From Muscardinus avellanarius (taxonomy: Eukaryota > Chordata > Mammalia > Rodentia > Gliridae): DNA of 64,000 nt. Position numbers and translations under genes: made by a program. Each line of letters begins with the position of its first letter. Within the stretch, counting starts at the first letter, position 1. A model generated the notes under the pieces. It ran no database searches, was not told the origin of the DNA, and saw nothing but the letters and a program-made list of their open reading frames with translations. Location: NCBI GenBank assembly GCA_963383645.1, contig OY726557.1, positions 152,652,201-152,716,200 of the forward strand, written 5' to 3'. This document shows, piece by piece, positions 45,827-56,010 of the stretch.

Positions 45827-45864
45827 TGTGTGTGTGTTTGTGTTGTGTGTGTGTGTGTGTGTGT
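45827..45864 (+). repeat. (TG)n at antisense SINE tail
   Basis: TG units with TTTG/TTG interruptions next to 'ttacactgaggactgaaccc'. Confidence 0.93.
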
Positions 45865-46018
45865 TACACTGAGGACTGAACCCAGAAGCACTGTACTTCC
45901 AAGCTCCATCCTAGGTTGCTAAGAGTCTTGCTACTACTTGTTGAGGCTGTCCTTGAACCTGCAATCCAATCTCAGCCTCTTAAGTACTAAGATTAAAGGC
46001 ATGCACTCCACGCCCGGC
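45865..46018 (-). mobile_element. Antisense B1-dID SINE, linker lost
   Basis: ID joined directly to B1; ends 'ccacgcccggcta' about 0.3 kb from the CpG island. Confidence 0.85.
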
Positions 46019-46403
46019 TAATAATTGTCTTTGAATAATACTAAATGAACTAGCTTAAACAAACCCTTGATCCATTCCCTCTCTTTAAGAACTTTTTAGC
46101 TGTTCAAACTAGGTACACACACATAAATATACGTATACATATGCACGCATACAAAAAAAGTGAAAGTCCCGAACATCTCTGTTCCCATCGGCGTCACCCA
46201 AAAGACGCCTCTGATCGCCTTTCCCGAGCCTATCCTCCCGGCCACTGAAGAAACTTTCCCTTCTCTCTGCAGACATGGAAGTCAGTAAGAACACCTACGA
46301 ACAAACTTTGTTGGCCGCCAGCAGGGGAGCTCTTCAGCTTTTTGTCCCCAAACCCATTCAAACAAAAGAAGCCCGGTCCGCCGCGTCCCGGCCCGCCCGC
46401 CGC

Positions 46404-46410
46404 ACTCACT
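46404..46410 (-). other. ARHGAP42: Splice donor of ARHGAP42 exon 1
   Basis: The minus strand reads CGCA|GTGAGTGCG with the break between 46410 and 46409. This is a near-consensus U2-type 5' splice site, giving a phase-1 exon end that agrees with the known family junction before Asn. Confidence 0.9.
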
Positions 46411-46563
46411 GCGCAGCGCCCCGATCAGCAGGGAGCCGTCCTTGATGAGCTCCTTGATGAACTTGTTGGTGCGCTCCAGCTCGATCTCGTGACACTGCAG
46501 GCGCTCCCTGAAGTCGGGGCTGTCCAAGTAGGAGTCGCTGAACTCCAGGGTGGGCAGCCCCAT
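46410..46563 (-). CDS. ARHGAP42: ARHGAP42 (GRAF3) coding exon 1, N-terminus of the BAR domain
   Basis: The minus strand encodes 51 codons plus one base, beginning [18 protein letters not shown] and ending [12 protein letters not shown]. This matches the N-terminus I know for ARHGAP42. The paralogues differ: ARHGAP26 starts MGLPALEFSDCCLDS and ARHGAP10 starts MGLQPLEFSDCYLDS. The family is BAR-PH-RhoGAP-SH3; the protein is a cytosolic/membrane-associated GAP that lowers RhoA activity, known in vascular smooth muscle and blood-pressure control. Only the start of the BAR domain lies here. The ATG at 46563-46561 has a strong Kozak context (G at -3, G at +4). The exon ends after one base of a codon (A), so it is a phase-1 junction, and GTGAGT follows. 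The expected next residue is Asn (A-AY), which fits. The frame stays open upstream to 47040, but that is a by-product of GC richness; the family start is the ATG chosen. Remaining exons lie left of the window. Confidence 0.95.
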
Positions 46564-46575
46564 GGCCCCGGCGGC

Positions 46576-46600
46576 CGGCGCGGCGCGGCGCGGCGCGGAG
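46576..46600 (-). repeat. Short (CGGCG)n tract just upstream of the ARHGAP42 ATG
   Basis: About five tandem CGGCG pentamers lie 13-37 bp upstream of the start codon, so they are almost certainly in the 5'UTR. The tract could form stable RNA structure and could vary in length. Confidence 0.7.
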
Positions 46601-46693
46601 CTCGGGCGCGGTGTGCTCAGGGCGCGGTCCCCCGGGCGCGGCGCATCGCGGCGGGGGTTCCGCGTGGGGCCCGGACGCTCCCACGGCGCGCGC

Positions 46694-46701
46694 ACTTCCG
46701 G
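46694..46701 (-). promoter_or_regulatory. ETS-type site in CpG island
   Basis: ACTTCCGG on the plus strand (CCGGAAGT on the gene strand) is a canonical ETS/GABP core, about 130 bp upstream of the start codon. Such sites are common near start points of CpG-island promoters. Function is inferred only. Confidence 0.4.
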
Positions 46702-47045
46702 CAGCTGCGCGCGGGACTCGCCGGAGCGTCGCCGAGGGCGCAGTGAGCGGCAGCGCCGGGCGGCGAGTCCGGCCGGCAGGAGGCCCTCCCCCTCGGCGGA
46801 CGCAGGCTCAGAGCTGCCGGCGAGCGGCCGCGGCCCCGGGCCCTCCTCCGCTCCCCGCCCCTCGCCCACTGGCCCTGCGGCCCCACCCGCCCGGCCCCGA
46901 GCTTCGCCCCGGGCGCCGACCCTGCCCCCTCCCGGGCGCCGCGCCCAGGAGGCCCGGGCGGCCGCCGAGCATCCCCGCCTCCCGCGGCGGCTCCCCTCCA
47001 CGCGCTCCCAGGAATCGCCGACCGGAGGAGGCAGCCCCAACTCCC

Positions 47046-47699
47046 CCTGAAGTTGGATTACTAGGGAGCCTGCACGAGCACTTTATAGCATTCAGTTATC
47101 TTTGCTTGAAACTTCCCCCAGTGAGTGCATAAGAAATGCAAAGTTGAAAACCTGTCTGGACTTCACTTTTCTAGCCTTAAGGTGTGTTGGTATTTTTCCC
47201 CAGTTGCTGGCAAAGCGGGGGAGGGGGGGATTTTTAAGTCAGTCCTAACACTCCCGAGTACACTCCTGGGTGTGCTTTTACTCCTGGGGGAATACCTGTT
47301 TGCATCACGATATTAGTATCTCTCAGCGGCACCCAGATGAGACTGTTCTGCAAGTGGGAGATTGTCAAACTTGAAGTGGGCAGGAGTTTCAAATGAATAG
47401 TTTATTCTTATCACTAGGCAGTTACCCCTATGGTAGAAGTCCACCTAACAAATTTCTGCTCTCTTGAAACCTTGACAGCAAGAGAAACTGCTGCTTTACA
47501 TCTCGTCTGCCATCACCAATAGATTTTCCAAGAACTCAGTTACTTTTCTTAAGGATCTGCTTTTAATTTCTGTGTTTTCATTGTTTTGTCCATCTGAACC
47601 ATCTGTTAAAGAACTCTTCTACAGATCATGGGAAAAATTCCACTAAAATGTTTTCCATTTTCCCCAGTCAAGTTTCAGGGACTGTGAAGACTCCTAGCT
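47046..47699. other. Promoter-proximal 5' flank
   Basis: Repeat-free DNA directly upstream of the CpG island, no exon seen. Any distal promoter elements of ARHGAP42 would be expected here. Confidence 0.4.
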
Positions 47700-47805
47700 G
47701 TTGAGAGCCTCACTAAGTAGCTGAGCCTCACTAAGTAGCTGAGGCTGGTTTCAAACATTCACAATCCTCCTGTCTCAGCCTCCCAAGTACTTAGTACTTG
47801 GCTTA
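47700..47805 (-). mobile_element. Antisense B1 fragment
   Basis: 'cctcactaagtagctgag' is tandemly duplicated, then 'cctcctgtctcagcctccca'. No ID. Confidence 0.8.
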
Positions 47806-47837
47806 GTTTCGATTGTTTTAAGATATACATAAACATA

Positions 47838-48025
47838 CACCTGTAATCCCAGTACTTGGGAGGCTGAGACAGGAGGATGCATGTTCAAAGCCAGCCTCAG
47901 CAATTTAACCAGACCCTCAGCAACTTAATGAGACCCTGTTTCAAAATAACAAATAAAATAGGGATGGGGGTATATAGCTCAGAGGTAAAATGCTCCTGGA
48001 TTCTGTCCCCAGTACCACCACCAAG
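47838..48025 (+). mobile_element. B1-dID SINE, 5'-truncated
   Basis: Begins 'cacctgtaatcccagtactt'; ID ends 'ccccagtaccaccacc'. Confidence 0.87.
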
Positions 48026-48067
48026 GCAAACAAAAAATTCATGAACATTAAAAATAGCACAAAAAAG

Positions 48068-48282
48068 TCGGGCGTGGTGGCCACGCTTGTAATCCCAGCA
48101 TTCAGGAGGCTGAGACCAGAGGATCGCAGTTTGCTGACAGCCTCAGCTACTTAGTGAGGCCCTCTGCAACTCAGTGAGACCTGGTTTCAATTTTAAGAAT
48201 AAAAAATAGGGCAAGGGTGTAGCTCAGAGGTCGAATGCCCCTGGGTTCCATCCCCAGACCCGCAAAAAAATAAAATAAAAAT
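48068..48282 (+). mobile_element. SINE 1 of a three-SINE row at one target
   Basis: Flanks AAAAATAGCACAAAA at 48050-48064 and 48283-48297. Confidence 0.93.
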
Positions 48283-48297
48283 AAAAATAGCACAAAA

Positions 48298-48437
48298 GCC
48301 GGACATGGTGGTGCATGCTTGTAAGCCCCGCGCTTGGGAGTTGTAAACTGAAGGATCGCACAGGTTCGAAGCCAGCCATGCTGTCTTAAGAGACCCTGTT
48401 TCCAAAATAAATCATATATATATATATATATATATAT

Positions 48438-48493
<56 letters not shown>

Positions 48494-48563
48494 TGTGTGT
48501 GTGTAGCCCGGAGGTAGAAGGGCTCCATCCCCAGTACCACCAAAAAAAAAAAAAAAAAAAAAA
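48298..48563 (+). mobile_element. SINE 2, with large microsatellite in its linker
   Basis: 'cttaagagaccctgtttcc' subfamily. It starts directly after the AGCACAAAA duplicate and ends in A23 before AGCACAGAA. Confidence 0.9.
48413..48504 (+). repeat. (TA)n(GA)n(GT)n compound microsatellite inside SINE 2
   Basis: About 12 TA, 27 GA and 7 GT units replace the A-rich linker between B1 and ID. Confidence 0.95.
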
Positions 48564-48572
48564 AAGCACAGA

Positions 48573-48770
48573 AGCCCAGAGTGGTGGTACATGCCTCTAA
48601 TCCCAGTATTTGGAAGGTTGAGACAGGAGGATCGCAGGTTCACCGCCAGCCTCATCCTCAACTACTTAATGAGGCCCTCTGCAACTCTGTGAGACCCTGT
48701 TTAAAAAAAAAAAAAAATAGGGCTTAGTGTGTAGCTAGAGGTATAATGCCCCTGGGTTCAATCCCAGTAC

Positions 48771-48817
<47 letters not shown>
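48573..48817 (+). mobile_element. SINE 3, with A46 tail
   Basis: Follows AGCACAGAA and ends with an uninterrupted A46 (48772-48817) before GGCACATCAATC, a relative of the same target word. Confidence 0.88.
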
Positions 48818-48821
<4 letters not shown>

Positions 48822-49562
48822 CATCAATCTTAAACTAAAACAGATAAGATCATAGAAATAATATGTTTGATGGCTTTATTTAAATTCTTCTGAGCCAGGA
48901 AAATCAGATTTTAAAACCTCCCATCTTTGTTTACATCATTTGTCCTTGACATATTGGCAAAAAGGCCAATCGCAATTACAGTCATTTTAACTGCAAGTGT
49001 CAAACGAGAGTCTGTCATTCATCCTATGCCACCAAGCAAAGCTCAGTTGGTGGCATAAGGGAAATCAGTAGGGCTGCTTGTCAGCTAATGGGATGACACA
49101 AACAGCAGTGGACCGTTTTTCACCCAAGGTGATGTTACATGTATTCATCACACATCCCGAAAGGCAAAAATACAGTCAAGACAAACAAATTTTCTTTCAA
49201 CTTTTGCCATGTTGCTGTTCCAAGCAACTGAATCCATTGCCAACTGCTATGAAGCTGTGATATGAAACAGGATAAAATATAACAACTCATCGTGTTTTTC
49301 ATTAAATCCAAGTCCTGTGATTAATTCTTTAAAAATGCATCAACAGTCTTTGATGTACAGCATCTAATATGTTGGGTGTCAATTTCAGTTTTCTGTAAAT
49401 AGCTTACATGCCAGGACAGATTTATTCTAGATTCTGAAATATGGTTTATTATTTGTCCATTCATGTATGTATAAATACCTACTATCTACATTATTAGAAT
49501 CCAGGTGGAGATGTGATTTATATATAAAGATAAAAAAGCTTTGTACCTGGCCTTTAGACAGT
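48818..49562. other. Repeat-free upstream block, candidate regulatory DNA
   Basis: About 740 bp with no recognised repeat, 2.3-3 kb upstream of the start codon. No exon seen. Confidence 0.35.
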
Positions 49563-49786
49563 TTCGGTTTTGTTTGTTTTGTTTTGTTTTAAGGGGATGG
49601 AACCCAGGGGCATTCTACCTCTGAGGTACACTCCCAGCCCTATTTTTAGTCTTTTTATTTTTGAAACAGGGTCTCTCTGAGTTGCAAAGGGCTTCACTAA
49701 GTAGCTGAGGCTGCCCTCGAACCGCAATCCTCCAGTCTCAGCTCCCAAATGATGGGATTACAAGCGTGTGCCACAAAACCCGGCTT
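49563..49786 (-). mobile_element. Antisense B1-dID SINE
   Basis: (TTTTG)n antisense tail, ID and B1, ending 'cacaaaacccggctt'. Confidence 0.9.
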
Positions 49787-50943
49787 CTTAAGTAGTTTTT
49801 AGAAAAGAAAATATAGAGAATGTGCACTCTTATTACCTGACCTGGAATATGCTACATTCTAGAGACTCACACAGAGCCTGTACCAGTCATTCATTGATGC
49901 CATGATCAGTACATTTCCTTTCAAGCCCAACACTGCATTTACATGCTATTGGGTTTTCTTCCTACCCTTCACCTACTGGTGTATACATTTAGCGTGTTAT
50001 AAATGGGCTTTTTATTGTAGGTGTTTTCAGGGTTACTCATGACTTATTCAATGATTCATACTTTAATTATACCTGCTAGTCAGGCTGTCTTTGATGCCAC
50101 ATTAACCCAGCTACTTGAGAGTCACCAGAAATGCTTTTGCTTTGAGGTGGATTTACTGTCAGGTCTGAACTTTTTTCACATATGATTCTCCCACTATATA
50201 ATAAATGAACTAGGTTCTCTCTGAGAGAGAAAAGGGTTTATACATAAAACATTGTCAACACCTGTAAGCTTGTCTTCATATGACATTTTAATGGCTGAAA
50301 TGCATGTAGCCTTTTCAAAAATTTCCACTTCACAATACGTGGCACTGTCAGCAGCTGGATGAGCTTCACGAATAGTATTGGCCGACACACTCCTTGGCAT
50401 GGGAACTGGCACAGAGAAATGTCTGTTTGTTAATTTTGAATTGGGTTGGGCTTTGTTTATATTTAACAGCAAATAGGTATTGGGGGTGGGTTAACCAATA
50501 TATGGGATTTGTAAATCTGCCTAAAAGATTTTTCTTCACCTAGATAATGTCTTGTCAAGTTACTATTTTTCAGTTAATTAAATAAACTTGGGCTTCCCAA
50601 GTTTCCCTGAAGCTAAATTCAAGCCTGGCAAGAAGTCACTGAGCAGAGAGCATGTACATGTGAAGACTCTTTGACACTTCCTGGAGCAAGACGGCAGGGA
50701 CATTGTCACTGCATGCATCTTCACCTGTATATTACCTTTTTCCAAAGGGTATTCCCTGAGAGTAGGGCTTATATCACTCATGTTCAGTCTTACATCATAT
50801 CTAGAAAAGTGATATTGTACCCAAATGAACAAAGCACAAGTTTCCATTTTCAAAACATGTTTGTTGTTGTTTAATATACCTAGCATAAAATTTACCACTT
50901 AACCATATCTAAGTGTTCATTTCAGTTCCATTAAGTACATTCA
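49787..50943. other. Repeat-free upstream block
   Basis: More than 1.1 kb without recognised repeats or gene signals; several short open frames on both strands lack domain features. Confidence 0.4.
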
Positions 50944-51068
50944 TGCCAGGCATGGTGGTGTGTGCTTGTAATCCCAGTTACTCAAAAGGCTGAGGCAAGA
51001 GGATTGCAAGTTCAAAGCCAGCCTGGGCAATTTAGGGAGCCCTTGTCTTAAAAAAAGAAAAAGAAAAG
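50944..51068 (+). mobile_element. B1-like monomer without ID
   Basis: 'gccaggcatggtggtgtgtg' to 'gcccttgtctt' plus an A/G tail; flanks AAGTACATTCAT / AAGCACATTCAC. Confidence 0.88.
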
Positions 51069-51269
51069 AAGCACATTCACAGTGTTTTGCAATCATCTCT
51101 AAAATTTATCTTCCCCAACTGGAACTCTGAATCCATTAAGCAGTGACGCTCTACAGCCCCTTCCTCCACATACCTGCTAACCACTGTTCTACTTTCTGTC
51201 TCTATAAATTTCACAATCTAGGTACCTCATGTAGGTGGAATCATACATTATCTCCCTGACCCCACCCTT

Positions 51270-51452
51270 GTTTTTGCAGTACTGGTAACTGGACCCAGAC
51301 ATGCTATACCACTGAACCACATCTCCAATCCTTTTTAATTTTTATTTTAAGACAAGGTCTTGCTAAGTTTCCCAGGCTGGCCTTAAATTTATGATCCTCC
51401 CTGCCTCAGCCTCCTGAATTGCTGGAATTATAAGTGTATGCCCCCATGCTTG
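51270..51452 (-). mobile_element. Antisense B1-dID SINE, diverged
   Basis: ID 'tactggtaactggacccaga', B1 with the CAGGCTGG core. Confidence 0.85.
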
Positions 51453-51533
51453 TACACTACACTGTACTTTTGTGTGTCTATCTTATTTCACTTAGATAAT
51501 TCAGTCATTTATAAGAGAAACAAGGACATAAAA

Positions 51534-51556
51534 GTGTGTGTGTGTGTGTGTGTGTG

Positions 51557-51595
<39 letters not shown>

Positions 51596-51598
51596 GTG
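51534..51598 (+). repeat. (TG)n at antisense SINE tail
   Basis: About 30 TG units with CATG/CG interruptions. Confidence 0.95.
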
Positions 51599-51599
51599 T

Positions 51600-51798
51600 C
51601 TGGTACTGGGAATTGAACCCAGTGGCATCTTATCTTAGAGATATACCCCCATTCCTTTCTTTTAATCTTTGTATGGAAATGGGGTCTAACTAGGTTTCTG
51701 AGAGATTCAAAGTTTCTGAGGCTGGTCTTGAACCTGTGATCCTCCTTTCTCAACCTCCTAAGTACTGGGATTACAGGCGTGTGCCACCATGCCCAGAT
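51600..51798 (-). mobile_element. Antisense B1-dID SINE
   Basis: ID 'gggaattgaacccagtggca', B1 ending 'ccaccatgcccaga'. Confidence 0.87.
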
Positions 51799-51831
51799 AA
51801 ATTTTTAAAAAAACATTTGAACCTACATACA

Positions 51832-51833
<2 letters not shown>

Positions 51834-51877
<44 letters not shown>
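51834..51877 (+). repeat. (TG)n at antisense SINE tail
   Basis: About 22 TG units next to 'ttactgagggtggattcc'. Confidence 0.95.
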
Positions 51878-51882
<5 letters not shown>

Positions 51883-52033
51883 GAGGGTGGATTCCAGGGT
51901 CATTCTAACTCCAAGCTGCACCTCCAACCTGTGTTGTTTTTTTTTTAAATGTTAATCCTTTATTTTGAAACAGGATCTCAATAAGTTGTGGAGGGCCTCA
52001 TATCTCCTAAGCATGCACCATTGCACCCAGCTG
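51878..52033 (-). mobile_element. Antisense B1-dID SINE, B1 shortened
   Basis: ID plus partial B1, ending 'ccattgcacccagct'. Confidence 0.85.
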
Positions 52034-52046
52034 AACTTACATACAT

Positions 52047-52263
52047 TTTTTTTTTTTTTTTGGTGGTACTAGGGGTGGGACCGAGGGGCTTTCTACCTCC
52101 GGGCTATACTCCCAGACCTATTTTATATTTTATTGGGAAACAGGGTCTCACTAAGTTGCTGAGAACCTCACTAAGTAGCTGAGGCTGGCTTCAAACCTAT
52201 GTAATCCTCCTGTCTCAGCCTCCCAAGCGTGGGGATTACAAGAGTGTGCCACCATGCCCGGCT
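52047..52263 (-). mobile_element. Antisense B1-dID SINE
   Basis: T tract, ID, B1; flanks CTTACATACATTTT / CTTACATTTTTT. Confidence 0.9.
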
Positions 52264-52731
52264 TACATTTTTTAATCAATAGAGGTTCTAAGATACTCTC
52301 CTGCCAATATACAAGGGAAGTCCAGATTGAGCCCTTTAGGTAGAAGGTATTGTTTATTCTGTCTTATTCAAAACATCCCCACTATTATTTTTGCCCAAAC
52401 AATTCTAGCATCACTATTTTTTCTAAGATTGGCTTATGTATGACACCTTATATTCCAATGGCACATCATTAAAGACAGCAGCCTATGTGACTTAGTAATA
52501 TATTAACTTTTGCAACTTCAAAAAATGTTCTCACAAATGTAAGGCCCCCTTAAATGGATACAATCCTTCCTTTCTACAGCTGTAGCAAAAATAACAAATT
52601 TTAAACATATCCTGTGTTGAGAAATACTTTGCTTTGTTGGGGTTGTGGGGGCGGGTTAGAAATGGTAGTCTTTGATAGTGTTTCACATAGGAAGACCACA
52701 TGTACAAGTCTTAGGATTCAAATACTCATCT
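52264..52731. other. Unique sequence
   Basis: Nothing recognised; a CCTTAAATGG CArG-type decamer lies at 52548-52557 but may be chance. Confidence 0.4.
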
Positions 52732-52966
52732 GCTGGGCGTGGTGGCGCACACTTGTAATCCCAGCATTCAGGAGGCTGAGACCAAAGGATCGCAGTTCGC
52801 GGACAGATTCAGCTACTTAGTGAGGCCCTCTGCAACTCAGTGAGACCCTGTTTCAAAATAAAGAATAAAAAATAGGGCAGGAGGTGTAGCTTGGTGGTCG
52901 AATGCCCCTGGGTTCCACCCCCAGACCCGCAAAAAAAAAAAAAAAAACAAACAAACAAAAAAAAAA
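52732..52966 (+). mobile_element. B1-dID SINE, young-looking
   Basis: Full dimer ending 'cccagacccgc' plus A18 and an AAAC tail; close to the subfamily consensus. Confidence 0.93.
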
Positions 52967-53878
52967 ACCTCATTATCCAATGAATGGTCTAAAGAGCAGT
53001 GGTTGGAAGACCAAAAAGTGATTCTTAAAGCTAAGTGGTTGAGCGCTGAGAAAAGGAAGTTTGGATGAGCTAGGCATATGTGAGAACAGGAAAGAGATGG
53101 GCAAAAGGCAGATTAAATAAGGAACATATACTGTGTGATTTCGTGACAAAGGAAAATCAAACAAAACTCTAAAATTCAATCCTATATGACTCAGAAGTGG
53201 TGTCCTTTTTAGAAGAGGATAGATGGGTTTAGCGTTCCATGCTGCATTTGATTGAGGTATTACTGCCATTAACAGTACTGTTAGGAGAGAAGTGCAGTGC
53301 TGGCCCTCAGGGCTTGGGGCTGGGTTAGTAGCTCGTGACCTAGGGAAGTACAGAGGGTTCATATGTTTAAAGTCCCCTCAACATTTATGTTCACATTATG
53401 ATGACCGATTTCTGAAAAATCGAAAGAAGAAGAAGAAAAAAGAAGAGAAATCTAAGCATGAAACCACAGCAGCTAACTACAATTATGAGAGGAGGATATA
53501 AGAAAGTGGTAGAAAAGAGTGGAAAGAGAGAAAGAGGTGCTCACTGATTTACATTTAGGGAAGGAAATCTTTTGGGTATTTTTTAAGCATAGATTTTCAT
53601 TTCCATTTCATATTGCCACCTTATGGCAAGTCATCATGTTTGGTAACTGACAGAAAACCAAGACTAAAAGAAAAATGAAAAGATGCTCAAAGTTCTTACC
53701 CTTCAGTGTGTGTGTATGGGTGGGGGTGGGGGCTAGGCAATCTCTACCATTCTACCATTGAGTTAAGTTCCCAGCTCCCCTATGACTCAAAGTGGTTACA
53801 TTGCCTCAATTTATATATCTGGAGTTTACAATTCTGGAGTTGGGATTTCAGGGCAGATCAATCTAAAACGGCCATCCT
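52967..53878. other. Unique sequence
   Basis: No repeat or exon recognised. The open frame at 53292-53501 ends in a lysine run from an AAG repeat and is not a credible gene. Confidence 0.45.
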
Positions 53879-54075
53879 AGCTGGGTGAAGTAGTACTTGT
53901 AATCCCAATGTTTGGGAGGCTGAGACAAGGAGGATTGAGACCAGCCTCAGTAACTTAGTGATATTCTCAGGAACTTAGAAACTGTTTCTATAAAAAATGA
54001 AATATATTGGGGGTATAGCATGGAGGTAAAATGCCCCTGGGTTCAATCTCCAATTAAACAAAATAAAAATAAAAG
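53879..54075 (+). mobile_element. Diverged B1-dID SINE
   Basis: B1 body, linker 'ataaaaaatgaaatatat', ID tail ending 'caatctccaatt'. Confidence 0.82.
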
Positions 54076-54109
54076 ACCACTCAAAAAAAACTCTAACAAA
54101 TATTTATAA

Positions 54110-54265
54110 ATATCTATTATAGGCCTGAGCTGTTGTAGATGGTAGAAATACAAGAGTAAGCAAAAACTTACCTCAACCTGCCCTAATTAAATTCAGTCTA
54201 ATGAATTAAAGACGTTAGTCAAACAATCACACAGAGGTAGCTGTGTATTTAGGGTGATTTACCTT
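54110..54265 (+). mobile_element. Possible ancient LINE/MIR-related fragment
   Basis: 'ggtagaaatacaagagtaag' then 'caaacaatcacacagagg' resemble an old mammalian repeat; the family is not certain. Confidence 0.3.
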
Positions 54266-54314
54266 TTAGACTCCAGGGCTTCCTAAAGTTCAAAATTAAG
54301 GATGACAGTGATAA

Positions 54315-54415
54315 TGATAATGACTATAATTTATTATTAAGCACTCACAGTGTGTCAGGTAATCTCCCAAGCTAATGATGAAATAACATTCATTATTTCA
54401 CTTGGGTCATTTTTA
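54315..54415 (+). mobile_element. MIR fragment
   Basis: 'ttattattaagcactcacag' and 'tgtgtcaggtaatctcccaa' match the MIR core. Confidence 0.55.
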
Positions 54416-54714
54416 TCTCTCCACCTGAGGCATGTCTATGCCTTTATGACTCAAAATTAGGATAAAGAAGCTCCTCCATACCAAGAGTGAGAATTGATCA
54501 TGGTTAGAGAGTTTTTAAACACTTTATCTGTGTGTGAACTTTGAGAGGAAGTGTGCCCTCACTTCTCACTGAAACCCTGATAGGCGTGGCCTCTGCTGGA
54601 TTCCATAGCAACCACTCATCTGGCTGGAAGGACACAAGCTTTAAGTGAGAAGTTACGCTGCTCTGATCCCATGAGGCCTGCCAATCCTCATACTAGCTAA
54701 CTCCAGAGGCAGAA

Positions 54715-54830
54715 ATTTTACAATGAGGATGAGGAATCTGAAGCACTAAAGAGTAAATAAACAAACGCACAAAAGCATTCAGATAACTTGCCCCAGGATA
54801 AACAGATCTGTCTGCAACTCCAAGACCACT
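54715..54830 (+). mobile_element. Possible MIR 3' half
   Basis: 'atgaggaatctgaagcact' followed by 'gataacttgccccaggata' fits MIR order weakly. Confidence 0.35.
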
Positions 54831-55783
54831 TCATAGGAAATATCTTCATTAAGTCACTTGTCCTACAAATGTAGAATACATGTTTATAACTCTTTTTCCA
54901 CATTTACATGGTTTGCTTCCTAGGTTGTCTCTGTAGCTCTGATACCTTGAACACTGTCAGTCCATAAGCGATACCTAACAAATTTTTGAATGCACAAGAA
55001 TCTTAAAATTAAAAAAAAAAAATGTTTCTTGACTTATCTGGTAGAGGTGCTGGATGGAGATCTGTGGGGGAGCAGAGGAAGCCTTCTCCCATTTAGTGAA
55101 GAGGTCTCTGTTTGTTTTATAGTGTAAAAGAGGAATAGAGCTGGTTACCAGTGCTTCCAGGCAGGCCCTGCATATGTCCCTGCTAGAATGGCCACTACCA
55201 AGCACTTTGTAACAGGGTCTGGCTAAGCCAGTGAAAGCCATGAGGAGGGAAATTACAAGCTCAGAGGGAGCTTCAGGAAAGTAACTCAAACAAATGGCTC
55301 CACAGCAAGCAAAGAGAAGTCATAACTCAATCAGGGTGAAAAGCACTAATGAATCTGATAAGAGTAATTGAGAAAGAACAGACTCATCATCTCTATGGTC
55401 TGAAATTTTCAAGTGGAAAAAGAGAACAAATCTGGAAAAGCATCTGCCACCTGTGGTCACAGTGGCAAATTCCCTCAGGAAAAACAAAGTCAAATGCATA
55501 ACATTGGCTCTTGACACATGCATTAGCTTAAATTCCATCACTATGGATTTTATCTGAAAGTAGAAAATTTTGCAAAATTATGTATAATAATTATAAGACA
55601 AAATGATCCTTCAGAAAGGGCAGAGTTCTTATTTTTACACTTGTGATCTTTTTTCCAGCTTCCAGTTTATTAAATTTTATTGTGAGGCAGGCATGCATTG
55701 ATGAGCTTAAATTTTAATTTACTAGATAAATAATAGTAGTAGTCCCAGTTTCTGGTAATGCACATTTCATCTTTCTAATTCGT
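54831..55783. other. Unique sequence
   Basis: No exon or clear repeat. Confidence 0.45.

Positions 55784-55830
<47 letters not shown>
55784..55830 (+). repeat. (TG)n at antisense SINE tail
   Basis: About 23 TG units next to 'ttactggggattgaaccc'. Confidence 0.95.
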
Positions 55831-55834
<4 letters not shown>

Positions 55835-56010
55835 GGGGATTGAACCCAGGGGCATTCCTCTTTAAGCTACACCCCAGCCCTATTTTATCTTTTATTTCAA
55901 AACAAGGTCTCACTAAGTCACTGAGGGTCTTGCTAAGTTGCTGAGGCTGGACTCTAACCTGTGATCTTTCTGTCTCAGCTGGAACTAGAGGCATGTACCA
56001 CCATGCCCCA
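55831..56010 (-). mobile_element. Antisense B1-dID SINE
   Basis: ID and B1, ending 'accaccatgcccca'. Confidence 0.87.

Larger units (their letters stand above)
1..46409 (-). other. ARHGAP42: ARHGAP42 intron 1, 5' portion
   Basis: Everything left of the exon 1 donor is intron 1 of the minus-strand gene. No second exon with BAR-domain coding was recognised, in keeping with the very long first intron known for this gene in mammals. The intron is largely built of SINEs, L1s and older repeats, listed separately. Confidence 0.85.
46340..47045. promoter_or_regulatory. ARHGAP42: CpG island and presumed ARHGAP42 promoter with 5'UTR
   Basis: About 0.7 kb is extremely GC-rich with very frequent CpG, in strong contrast to the AT-rich flanks. 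It ends abruptly near 47045. It spans coding exon 1 and the DNA immediately 5' of it (higher coordinates). I see no TATA box close to the start, so dispersed CpG-type initiation is likely. The transcription start cannot be placed from sequence alone. An antisense or divergent transcript from the same island is possible but nothing in the sequence proves one. No interspersed repeat lies inside the island. Confidence 0.85.

Noticed and set aside
46282..47040. 252-codon open frame on the minus strand through the CpG island
   Set aside because: The upstream part is low-complexity R/G/A/P typical of GC-rich DNA, and the part after codon R51 of the exon reads into the intron. Only 46563-46410 is supported as coding.
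46342..47132. Overlapping plus-strand open frames in the CpG island
   Set aside because: Compositional frames antisense to exon 1 with no domain, splice pattern or family match.
48171..48661. Open frames rich in SLSLSL and IYIYIY
   Set aside because: Translation of the (GA)n and (TA)n microsatellites in a SINE.
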